Shown here: piece after piece, positions 1 to 5,734 of the stretch
Numbering within the stretch: the first letter of the stretch is position 1
How the letters are laid out: every line of letters starts with the position of its first letter
Source: Methanobacteriota archaeon
Lineage (GTDB): Archaea > Methanobacteriota > Methanobacteria > Methanobacteriales > Methanobacteriaceae
NCBI GenBank assembly: GCA_023434825.1
Contig: JAEYSH010000199.1
Span: 1-5,734 of the forward strand
Reading direction: 5' to 3'
Length of the DNA stretch: 5,734 bases
Notes under the pieces: generated by a model
Databases searched by the model: none
What the model was told of the DNA's origin: nothing
What the model saw: only the letters and a program-made list of their open reading frames with translations
Position numbers and translations under genes: made by a program

Positions 1-11
1 AGAAAATATGG

Positions 12-60
12 AGTAAAATGATACAAAAGTTTGAAGTAAAATAGCAGTGAAATGCTACAA
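12..60 (+). repeat. Short imperfect AGTAAAAT-type repeats
   Basis: AGTAAAATGATACAA (12-26) and AGTGAAATGCTACAA (46-60) agree at 13 of 15 positions. A half-copy AGTAAAATAGCA (35-46) lies between them, and an inverted TATTTTAC follows at 110-117. The steps are 23 and 11 bp. They could be protein-binding sites or decay products of an AT-rich spacer. In DNA this AT-rich an 8-mer recurs easily, so the call is weak. Confidence 0.3.
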
Positions 61-196
61 CCTTTGTTGTTCAAGAACAGAACTTAGAGTGAATTACTCC
101 AACTGTCCTTATTTTACAGCAAAAAAATCAATTAGCACGACGGTAGATTATGTTGCGCTTACCATTTAATGTGCCGATTGAAAAGTGATTCTATAC

Positions 197-230
197 AAAT
201 CAAGAGCCAGCAGTCACTGACTCTTGATTT
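197..230 (-). terminator. Hairpin downstream of the operon, probable terminator
   Basis: Inverted repeat arms 197-210 and 217-230 form a 14-bp stem (AAATCAAGAG core) with a 6-nt loop. The only imperfect pair, 207 with 220, is C-A on the plus strand but a G-U wobble on the minus strand, so the RNA hairpin is better on the operon's strand. It lies 47 nt after the gene C stop. The T run after the hairpin is short on the minus strand (ATTTGTAT) and better on the plus strand (TTTTGGTTTT), so it may instead, or also, end a transcript entering from the left. Confidence 0.55.
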
Positions 231-277
231 TGGTTTTAATCTTCGTTGCTATGATTTAACAAGGTAAATTAATCAAC

Positions 278-2542
278 TTAATACGATTTTATAAAGAATT
301 TATTTGAGTTTATTGTATGAAAAAACATATAGTTTTTATGTTTCTCTAAATATGTATCTACATCTTCTCCAGTATTCTTCTTAATATGCATAAAATTGTG
401 CAACAAAATTAGATTTAAATATTTTTTCTCTGAGAAAAAAACTTTCTCCATAATACTTAATTTATTTGTTATCCAATTGTCATCACCCTCGTATGATGCT
501 AAATATATTGGTAAATTATTAACTTCTTCACCATCCAAAATATATTTTAAATTTTTACCTTTTGAAATCCATGAGTAATTATCCAGCAAATCGCTCATAT
601 CCAAAACAGAAAGTGTACGAGCATAACTTGCAAATCCTGTAGTATTTTCCACATCCGAATTCATAGGTTGTATAATTTTATTATGAAAAATCCACCCATC
701 CGGTAGTATTGGTAAGTACTGTAAACTGTTATTAGGCAGTTGAATATTGAAATTTATTCCTTTTTCATTAGTAAACAAATCACACCAAGTATGAGGTATT
801 AGATCCCCTTTAGAACGATTTTTAGTGTCACAATAATTTTTCCATGATATAAAAATCTCATTAAAAATAGAATTATCCATATCTATTTTATTATCATTAA
901 TAAACTTGAGAATATTTCTATATTGATACCCTTCATTAGAATAAGACATAGCAAAAATCTCAGTATTATTTTTAAAAAGATCATTTACCTGACATTTGCC
1001 ATCTTCGTATATCAAAAAATTATCCACTAATCCGTTCGTAAACCACAAATTTTCATACATTTCGATAATTTCTTTCTCGTGAGAATTTTGTTTCTGCTGT
1101 TCCTTGTCTAAAATGTTTTTCAAAAAATTATTTTTGCATTCTAACAAATAAACATCCACAAAATTTTCTTTCTCATCTAATGTAAATCCCTTATTTAATA
1201 TAACAATTTCATTTAAAAGTGACAACGTACTTTCATCAACTTCTTCATTCTCATCATGATTAGTATAATATTGAGGTACTCCTTGCACATAGTATCTGGC
1301 ATAAACAATCTCCTTACTTTCAACGCCCCAATTACCAAAAAATATCTCGGCATTATTAGATGTTTTTCTATTATTGTTTAATAGCATTTTCACAAACCGA
1401 AGGTATTTATATAAACTATTTTCATTTTGGTCAACAAACGGTAACTTTGATATGTAGCACCAAATTATAACATCCTTATTTATTTCCTCTGCGTTATAGA
1501 CATTTTTCAAAAAAGCTTTTAGCATCGCAATATAATTTCTATCAATGATATTCCAATGTTGTCCTTTCGACTTATTGTATGAATAATTAATGCAAGAGAT
1601 ATCAGATATAGAAATATCATTCATTACATTAATAATTACATCGACAATTTGTTCAACTCGTCTTAAATGCTCCACCTGTAACCAACTAATATTCTGTAAT
1701 TCAAACTCAGTGTCACATCCTTTTTCTTCTATCCACATCATTCGAAAACAGTACTGCAAGAAAAATATTAAAATTTCCTCTTCTTCATAAATAACCACAT
1801 CTTTATACGCGCCATCAACCAATTTTCTTTTTTTGTATGCATACTGTAAAAAAAAATTTAGCCACTCATTCTCCATTTTTAATGCAATAAATTTGAACGC
1901 TTCTTTATCTAGCATCTCAGCAGCATGATGGTATAATTCCGCCTTATATATTTCATACGATTTAAGATCTAAACCATCATTAATATCCAAAAAGAACTGT
2001 TCTGCATCACTTATTTCATTAACAAGAACCATGTCAAAAAAAACCTTTTTAAAAAGAAACTCAAATTTTATTTTATCAGATAACTTATATATAATATAAT
2101 TGATTCTAATCTGTTGCGTGTCAAATTCTTTAACTAATTGTGACAATGAATATGTTGTGAAATCAACAATATTATTTTCTCTGATTTTTGTTGGATCACT
2201 TAACCATTCGTTCGCTAACTCTCGTTCCATAAATGAGAATTTCTTTAGTAATTTCTGTATTTCCATATCGTTGTTCAAATAAGAACAGAGACAAACAAGA
2301 GTAGCCAAACGTTGTTGTCCATCATAGATATAAAGACAATTATCCTTATCTTTATAACCAACAAGACAACTAAAGTTAAAATTTTCTTCTTTATCATTAC
2401 TCACTGCCATCGCAGTCAGAAGTTTAATAAGCTTCTCACCACCACTTCCCATAACATAGTCCCGCTGAACATCTGGAATTATGATTTGATTAAAATTATT
2501 GAGAATTTGACTCAAAGACAAGTGTTCTGTTTCCATTCCCAT
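278..2542 (-). CDS. Large DUF262 domain protein with long unknown C-terminal region (gene C, 754 aa)
   Basis: This is the second DUF262 protein of the operon and is clearly diverged from gene B. Using the ATG at 2542: IPDVQRDYVMG at residues 22-32, DGQQR at 74-78 (YDGQQRLATL), FFLDINDGLDL...YKAEL at about 183-203 (Asn188, Lys200-Ala201), ENEWLNFF and an acidic YEEEEILIFFLQY block at 224-264, and a helix LRFVKMLLNNNR near 381-392 that resembles the RVVRNL-type segment of longer DUF262 proteins. Residues ~400-754 match nothing I know, and no HNH/DUF1524 motif is present. The Trp usual after the QRxY motif is replaced by a Gly-Ser-Gly-Gly turn at 32-35. The frame stays open to an ATG at 2626, but that start would overlap gene B by 80 bases and lacks a ribosome site, whereas 2542 has AAGGAG at 7 nt. 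It starts 4 nt after gene B stops. Likely a nucleotide-hydrolysing subunit of a GmrSD-related module; this role is inferred. Confidence 0.92.
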   Translation of the reverse strand: MGMETEHLSLSQILNNFNQIIIPDVQRDYVMGSGGEKLIKLLTAMAVSNDKEENFNFSCLVGYKDKDNCLYIYDGQQRLATLVCLCSYLNNDMEIQKLLKKFSFMERELANEWLSDPTKIRENNIVDFTTYSLSQLVKEFDTQQIRINYIIYKLSDKIKFEFLFKKVFFDMVLVNEISDAEQFFLDINDGLDLKSYEIYKAELYHHAAEMLDKEAFKFIALKMENEWLNFFLQYAYKKRKLVDGAYKDVVIYEEEEILIFFLQYCFRMMWIEEKGCDTEFELQNISWLQVEHLRRVEQIVDVIINVMNDISISDISCINYSYNKSKGQHWNIIDRNYIAMLKAFLKNVYNAEEINKDVIIWCYISKLPFVDQNENSLYKYLRFVKMLLNNNRKTSNNAEIFFGNWGVESKEIVYARYYVQGVPQYYTNHDENEEVDESTLSLLNEIVILNKGFTLDEKENFVDVYLLECKNNFLKNILDKEQQKQNSHEKEIIEMYENLWFTNGLVDNFLIYEDGKCQVNDLFKNNTEIFAMSYSNEGYQYRNILKFINDNKIDMDNSIFNEIFISWKNYCDTKNRSKGDLIPHTWCDLFTNEKGINFNIQLPNNSLQYLPILPDGWIFHNKIIQPMNSDVENTTGFASYARTLSVLDMSDLLDNYSWISKGKNLKYILDGEEVNNLPIYLASYEGDDNWITNKLSIMEKVFFSEKKYLNLILLHNFMHIKKNTGEDVDTYLEKHKNYMFFHTINSNKFFIKSY

Positions 2543-2546
2543 AGGC

Positions 2547-3881
2547 TTACTCCTTCTTTTTATTGTATTTTTCATTAATGTAGGTAGTATATATCTGTAA
2601 AAACATTTCAAATTCTTCCATACCACTATTCAGCCAAAATCCTTCATTTTTACTTATGTTAAATTCTTCGTCAACATATCTTTTAATATCTATATAATCC
2701 AAAGATAGCTTTTGTATTCCTAATTGAGATTCAATAAAGCAAGCTTTTGAAAATGGTTCTTTCATTTTTTTACATTCATCTAAGAAATAATTTTCCAAAA
2801 TACCTTGATTATTTTCTACGTTATCTTTTAACATAGCAAAAAAACGAAGTCCATCTTTTAGCTTATGTATACAATTAAATGCATTATAGCTATTCCAATT
2901 TTCACTACTAATGTCCTCCCCTAAAAAAGATAAAATATCATTATACCGAGTTAATGTATCAAATTCTTTTACAGGCTCATAACCCAATGTACCACTCACA
3001 TCAAATTTATCACTTCCATAACGTTCACAACATAATAACTTTAAGCGATTCTCGTCAGGATAATGTTTAATTCTTTCACGCTTTTCATCCCTTTCTGGTG
3101 TCTTACTTTCACAATACCCTTTCTGTACTAATTCCCAGACTTCTTTTTTTGAGAATAAATTTTCTGATAAATTTTGAAAAAGATTTAACACCTTCTCTTT
3201 ATTATTTTTCTCTTTTGCGTCTATTATTAAATTAGCTTTAATTCTATCTGAAATTACAAAGCGAGTTTTATTTTTATTTAAATTTAAGAACTCATCAAAT
3301 GGTTCTGTCTCTGATATATGCAGTAAAAAAAATACATTATTTTTTATGTATTCAGTAAATTCCTTTGACTCTATAGCTTTATATGCGTTCAACTCTGTAA
3401 TCTCTAACGCTGATTTTATAGCAGCATAATTATTTTTAAATCTAACAACATCTGTATACATATCCTTTTCTTTCCACGAGTCAGAAAATGCAACATTTTT
3501 TAAATATTCTTTTCTGCTAAATTCGGCCTCTTTAATACCCTCATCTCTTTCAAAGTCAAAGGAGAAATATTCTATATCAGGCATTATGTATTTCAACAGC
3601 ATAAACAGGGTAATGATACGCTGTTGTCCATCTATTAATTGCATTTTAAGTGTATATTTCTCCGATTGATTATTCTCTTTCGATTCGTTGTAAAATGTAA
3701 TCATCCCCACAGTATATGTTTTTTGCTTATTTTTAAATGCACTCCACAAATCGACAGCTAATTTCGATGCTGTTTCTGTATCCCACTTATAATTTCGTTG
3801 TATAAAGGGTATATATACAACATAGCTCTTAAAGCAATTTTCCATTATATTATTAAAAGAAACCATTTTGTTATTTTCCAT
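2547..3881 (-). CDS. DUF262 domain protein, GmrS-like (gene B, 444 aa)
   Basis: This is a DUF262-family protein. The domain has a ParB/sulfiredoxin-like fold and hydrolyses nucleotides in GmrSD, BrxU and SspE defence enzymes. Signatures in order: IPFIQRNYKW at residues 24-33 (the conserved Ile-Pro...Gln-Arg...Tyr-x-Trp opening), DGQQR at 84-88 within QLIDGQQRIITLF, and the later family segment FLNLNKNK...ISDRIKANL at about 198-218, with Asn202 and Lys215-Ala216. Residues ~220-444 look helical and charged. I see no DUF1524/HNH nuclease, which other family members carry at the C-terminus, so any DNA cutting would need this domain itself or a partner. Start: the ATG at 3881 follows the gene A stop by 1 nt; an internal ATG (Met6) is possible but has no better ribosome site. 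The last codons (AAG GAG TAA) supply the ribosome site of gene C. Assignment to DUF262 is firm; an antiphage role is inferred. Confidence 0.93.
   Translation of the reverse strand: MENNKMVSFNNIMENCFKSYVVYIPFIQRNYKWDTETASKLAVDLWSAFKNKQKTYTVGMITFYNESKENNQSEKYTLKMQLIDGQQRIITLFMLLKYIMPDIEYFSFDFERDEGIKEAEFSRKEYLKNVAFSDSWKEKDMYTDVVRFKNNYAAIKSALEITELNAYKAIESKEFTEYIKNNVFFLLHISETEPFDEFLNLNKNKTRFVISDRIKANLIIDAKEKNNKEKVLNLFQNLSENLFSKKEVWELVQKGYCESKTPERDEKRERIKHYPDENRLKLLCCERYGSDKFDVSGTLGYEPVKEFDTLTRYNDILSFLGEDISSENWNSYNAFNCIHKLKDGLRFFAMLKDNVENNQGILENYFLDECKKMKEPFSKACFIESQLGIQKLSLDYIDIKRYVDEEFNISKNEGFWLNSGMEEFEMFLQIYTTYINEKYNKKKE
2550..2555 (-). promoter_or_regulatory. Ribosome binding site that fixes the gene C start
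   Basis: AAGGAG lies 7 nt upstream of the ATG at 2542 and is built from the last codons of gene B (AAG GAG TAA). It supports 2542 as the start of gene C over the upstream in-frame ATGs at 2626 and 2575. The next in-frame ATG (2536) would sit at a poorer 13-nt spacing. Confidence 0.8.
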
Positions 3882-3882
3882 G

Positions 3883-5385
3883 CTATACCCCCATCAATGC
3901 TGTTCTTTTACAAATGCATTTATACAAATTTATCTTAAAGTTTTCTTCTTTTTTAAATTTGACACCATAAATATTGCTCAATGACCAATTTTTAGGAATT
4001 TCTTCTAACGTCCAATCAATAAATGAAAGTACTAACTGTATTTTTAATGAAGGTTCTTCTATAATGATATTTTCTAAAAAGTCCATATACGAATTACATA
4101 TTAAAAGCAATTTTTCATTGTCTTCATACTGATTTTCTATCTTTTCCCTATCTTTAACTTGAAGCTGTTTTTCTATTAAAATGTTAAAATCCCTTTGCTT
4201 TTTTTCAATATCAAAAAGCATCTTTCTTATATTGTCTTTCTCAAATTCAATTATTTTATTATAGTTTGTAATAAATTCTTGTTTAGAATGATTTTCAGCA
4301 TACTTCTTAAAATAGTAATAAATCAGTTGGCAATATTCTACACTATCGAATGAAAAATGATAGCATTTTTCAGAGAGAAAATCCTCTTTCATTAGTGTTG
4401 TATTATAACTTTCAATACTCCATAAAGTATCGCTTACAATTACTTCTTTATCAGCAATTGGACTAATCCGTGAACTAATTGCTCTTTCTCCTTCTTGTAC
4501 GTGTTCTTGCTTTAGCCACTCAAATATAAAATAATCCAATTGATCGTTTTCTGCACCATAACTTTTCTTCTTTTCGTCCAATTCTGCTTGTGAAATATAT
4601 TTGCTATTTTGTAAAAATCTTTTAGACCAATCATTATAATTTTCAATTTTTCCATTTCTAGGCTTACTTAAATCCAAACAAAACTGCGGTTTACTATTTA
4701 CATCAAAGAGATTATCTGATATCAAATATTCTTGTAACGAAATTTCCATATCATTAATCTTAAGATAATTAATAGGTGCATCTCTTATAATATACAAATT
4801 TGCATTACAGTTATCATCAAGCTGCATGTATTTAAAAAGGTCAACTCCAAAGCACTTAGATAACGATTTTAACCTTATACCTCCACCACGATTTATATGT
4901 TCTTTACAAGCCGTAAAAATCAGTTGAATTCCATTTTCTTTAATCTTATTCATTTCTACATTTTTATTTTGAATCCACTCAAACCAGTTACTCGCACTTC
5001 CATATCCAACACTATACAATGTTGCTGTATCTTTTTTATATTTCACATCATAATACCAACCCAAACCAATATTGTCCATTTCCATCATACTATTAGACTT
5101 GATGTAATATGTAATTACTTTTTTACCTAATTCAACATCATCTCCATATTCCATTAATAGATTTTCAATTAACGAACAGTATCTTATGTAATATATTGAC
5201 AGTTTCATTCTTTTATCATTTGAACTAATTTCATTCCTTGATATGATATTTAAATCACTTATTAGACATTCTAAAGAAACCTGATCATCCCCATTACAAA
5301 ATTTAGATATATTATTCAAATCACTAAATAGCTCATCGCTGATTCTATTTTCAAATTTCATATGCTTAACAAAATTATTATACAT
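3883..5385 (-). CDS. Uncharacterised 500-aa protein (gene A), first gene of the DUF262 operon
   Basis: I do not recognise this family and assign no function. The ATG at 5385 is well supported: GGAGGG lies at 5397-5392, 6 nt upstream. The protein looks soluble, with no signal peptide and no clear membrane segment, and is rich in Lys, Asn, Glu, Ile and Tyr. Visible parts: a helical-looking N-terminal part (about 1-100); a Gly/aromatic stretch at about 106-137 (IGLGWYYD, then YSVGYGSASNWFEW); a RGGGIRLKSLSKCFG segment near 166-180 that could be a loop or nucleic-acid contact; a middle with scattered aromatics and Cys; and a strongly charged, probably coiled-coil helix region at about 370-430, followed by a short conserved-looking tail (SFIDWTLEEIPKNW near 454-467). 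I found no kinase, ATPase, HNH, PD-(D/E)xK or helicase motif. It stops 1 nt before gene B, so it is very likely co-expressed with, and may partner, the two DUF262 proteins. Its AT-rich composition suggests it arrived with them. Confidence 0.85.
   Translation of the reverse strand: MYNNFVKHMKFENRISDELFSDLNNISKFCNGDDQVSLECLISDLNIISRNEISSNDKRMKLSIYYIRYCSLIENLLMEYGDDVELGKKVITYYIKSNSMMEMDNIGLGWYYDVKYKKDTATLYSVGYGSASNWFEWIQNKNVEMNKIKENGIQLIFTACKEHINRGGGIRLKSLSKCFGVDLFKYMQLDDNCNANLYIIRDAPINYLKINDMEISLQEYLISDNLFDVNSKPQFCLDLSKPRNGKIENYNDWSKRFLQNSKYISQAELDEKKKSYGAENDQLDYFIFEWLKQEHVQEGERAISSRISPIADKEVIVSDTLWSIESYNTTLMKEDFLSEKCYHFSFDSVEYCQLIYYYFKKYAENHSKQEFITNYNKIIEFEKDNIRKMLFDIEKKQRDFNILIEKQLQVKDREKIENQYEDNEKLLLICNSYMDFLENIIIEEPSLKIQLVLSFIDWTLEEIPKNWSLSNIYGVKFKKEENFKINLYKCICKRTALMGV
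3888..3892 (-). promoter_or_regulatory. Ribosome binding site of gene B inside the end of gene A
   Basis: A GGGGG run sits 6 nt upstream of the gene B ATG and is made by the Met-Gly-Val codons that end gene A. It is a non-canonical Shine-Dalgarno sequence. With the 1-nt gap between the TAG stop and the ATG, it suggests that gene B translation depends largely on ribosomes finishing gene A. Confidence 0.5.
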
Positions 5386-5434
5386 GCTTCCCCCTCCAAT
5401 TATTAAAGTTTCTTTAGTTATGGTACTTTTTTTA

Positions 5435-5462
5435 ATGATAATTACAAATCAAATGCTGACAT
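5435..5462 (-). promoter_or_regulatory. Possible sigma-A promoter for the three-gene operon
   Basis: This is a tentative call from base matches only. On the minus strand ATGTCA (5462-5457, 4 of 6 matches to TTGACA) is followed after 16 nt by TATCAT (5440-5435, 5 of 6 to TATAAT). It lies between the guaA terminator and gene A and would leave a leader of about 40 nt. The whole intergenic region is AT-rich, so chance matches are expected; TTGTAA/TACCAT a little downstream is a weaker alternative. Some promoter here is likely because the guaA terminator isolates the operon. Confidence 0.33.
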
Positions 5463-5472
5463 TTTACTGACA
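5456..5472 (-). repeat. Two TGTCAG direct repeats spaced by one helical turn
   Basis: On the minus strand TGTCAG occurs at 5472-5467 and again at 5461-5456, an 11-bp step. The second copy overlaps the proposed -35 element and the first abuts the guaA terminator arm. Two same-face hexamers at a promoter are compatible with an operator. Two copies of a 6-mer is weak evidence and no regulator is encoded in the window. Confidence 0.3.
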
Positions 5473-5473
5473 C

Positions 5474-5516
5474 AAAAAGCCGCAAAGCCTTGTTTTATAA
5501 GGCTTTGCGGCTTTTT
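5474..5516 (-). terminator. Rho-independent terminator of guaA (possibly bidirectional)
   Basis: An 18-bp perfect inverted repeat (arms 5474-5491 and 5499-5516) encloses a 7-nt loop. The G+C-rich core is GCCGCAAAGCC/GGCTTTGCGGC and each strand ends in a run of five T. It starts 4 nt after the guaA stop, so on the minus strand it should end guaA transcription. The T run on the other strand means it could also stop plus-strand transcription. It separates guaA from the downstream operon, which therefore needs its own promoter. Confidence 0.92.
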
Positions 5517-5520
5517 CATG

Positions 5521-5734
5521 TCATTCAAACTCAATCGTAGCCGGCGGCTTCCCCGTACAGTCATACAACACCCGGTTCACGCCCTTCACTTCATTCACAA
5601 TCCTTCTAGTCACAACCCCCAGAACCTCCCAAGGAAGCTCTGCAGATTCTGCAGTCATGAAATCAGAAGTCAGTACTGCTCTCAAAGCAATCGCATAATC
5701 ATAGGTTCTCTCATCGCCCATGCATCCAACCGAA
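5521..5734 (-). CDS. guaA: GMP synthase (glutamine-hydrolysing), C-terminal end, partial at right edge
   Basis: GMP synthase makes GMP from XMP, ATP and glutamine in the last step of cytosolic guanine nucleotide synthesis. Only the last ~71 residues are present; the gene continues beyond the right edge. The open frame runs from the edge (...[14 protein letters not shown]) to a TGA stop at 5523-5521. The Met at 5721 is internal, not a start. Family hallmarks of the C-terminal dimerisation domain are visible: the [15 protein letters not shown] segment, [15 protein letters not shown], and the terminal KPPATIEFE, which matches the invariant end of GuaA proteins and contributes to XMP binding. The exact wording resembles Lachnospiraceae/clostridial GuaA. 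Base composition is unlike the genes to its left: 32 of 60 bases are G or C at 5521-5580, against 11 of 60 at 4201-4260. The 3' end of guaA is a known insertion site for genomic islands. A strong terminator follows the stop. Confidence 0.96.
   Translation of the reverse strand, partial: SVGCMGDERTYDYAIALRAVLTSDFMTAESAELPWEVLGVVTRRIVNEVKGVNRVLYDCTGKPPATIEFE

Larger units (their letters stand above)
1..277. other. Intergenic region at left edge with no convincing gene
   Basis: Downstream of the operon no frame on either strand carries a believable protein. Apart from the terminator-like hairpin and the AT-rich repeats annotated separately, there is a short palindrome TGTTC-AA-GAACA at 68-79 and a GGAGTAA/TTACTCC inverted pair (10-16, 94-100). 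No tRNA, integrase or second copy of the guaA 3' end is visible, so the left boundary of the acquired segment lies outside the window or has decayed. Confidence 0.5.

Noticed and set aside
28..35. AGTTTGAA at the left edge as a second copy of the guaA end (attachment site)
   Set aside because: Only 8 bases match and the orientation is opposite to the guaA end, so it cannot be a direct-repeat boundary; chance is sufficient in AT-rich DNA.
47..169. A 40-codon plus-strand frame from GTG at 47 with several Cys (KCYNLCC...NCPYF), preceded by an 8-codon frame at 18-44 with GGAG upstream
   Set aside because: The GTG has no ribosome site, the frame is short and no family is recognised. It could be a remnant of a Cys-rich small protein, but the sequence does not support calling it.
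1133..1141. Glu-Cys-Lys (residues 468-470 of gene C, in VYLLECKNN) as a PD-(D/E)xK nuclease core
   Set aside because: An ExK triplet alone is common in Lys/Glu-rich proteins; no properly spaced upstream Asp in a beta-strand context or supporting fold pattern could be identified.
2543..2626. A 28-residue N-terminal extension of gene C starting at the ATG at 2626
   Set aside because: It overlaps the end of gene B by 80 bases and has no ribosome site, while the ATG at 2542 has AAGGAG at 7 nt and lets the DUF262 motif begin at the usual distance from the N-terminus.
396..5130. Plus-strand open frames of 60-88 codons at 396-578, 1590-1790, 2100-2282, 2312-2578 and 4897-5130
   Set aside because: All lie opposite solid minus-strand genes, have low-complexity Ile/Phe/Ser/Cys-rich translations, and lack convincing ribosome sites; they are shadows of AT-rich coding sequence.
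278..5385. A toxin-antitoxin or CRISPR-Cas reading of the operon
   Set aside because: The proteins are far too large for a classic toxin-antitoxin pair, no small antitoxin or DNA-binding repressor is present, and there are no regularly spaced repeats or Cas motifs.

Overview
The window reads as a piece of a low-G+C Firmicute chromosome, most likely Lachnospiraceae/Clostridia. The evidence is the 3' end of a housekeeping guaA gene at the right edge, whose last ~70 residues look like a clostridial GMP synthase. All convincing genes lie on the minus strand, so transcription runs right to left.

Layout, right to left. (1) 5521-5734: C-terminal end of guaA, cut by the window edge and of roughly balanced base composition. 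(2) 5474-5516: a strong, near-perfect hairpin with A/T flanks, the guaA terminator, which could work in both directions. (3) 5386-5473: a short AT-rich intergenic region with a tentative promoter and a TGTCAG direct repeat. (4) 5385-278: three very AT-rich genes packed as one operon. They are gene A (500 aa, unrecognised), gene B (444 aa, DUF262) and gene C (754 aa after start correction, DUF262 plus a long uncharacterised C-terminal part). A and B are separated by 1 nt, B and C by 4 nt. The Shine-Dalgarno sequences of B and C lie inside the last codons of the gene before, so translation is probably coupled. (5) 1-277: no convincing gene. It holds a 14-bp hairpin that probably ends the operon transcript, and some short AT-rich repeats.

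Functional reading. DUF262 is the ParB/sulfiredoxin-like nucleotide-hydrolysing domain of GmrS/GmrSD, BrxU and SspE, which are phage-defence enzymes that attack or sense modified DNA. Both B and C keep the DUF262 signatures (IPxxQRxY, DGQQR, and the later N...KA segment). I see no DUF1524/HNH nuclease in either, nor any recognisable nuclease in A. The operon sits directly downstream of guaA, a documented integration hotspot for genomic islands, and its composition shifts sharply from that of guaA. The best hypothesis is a horizontally acquired three-component, GmrSD-related defence module built on two different DUF262 subunits plus a novel protein A. The defence role is inferred from family and context and is not shown by the sequence. 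No integrase, tRNA, CRISPR array, insertion sequence or complete mobile-element boundary is visible here.
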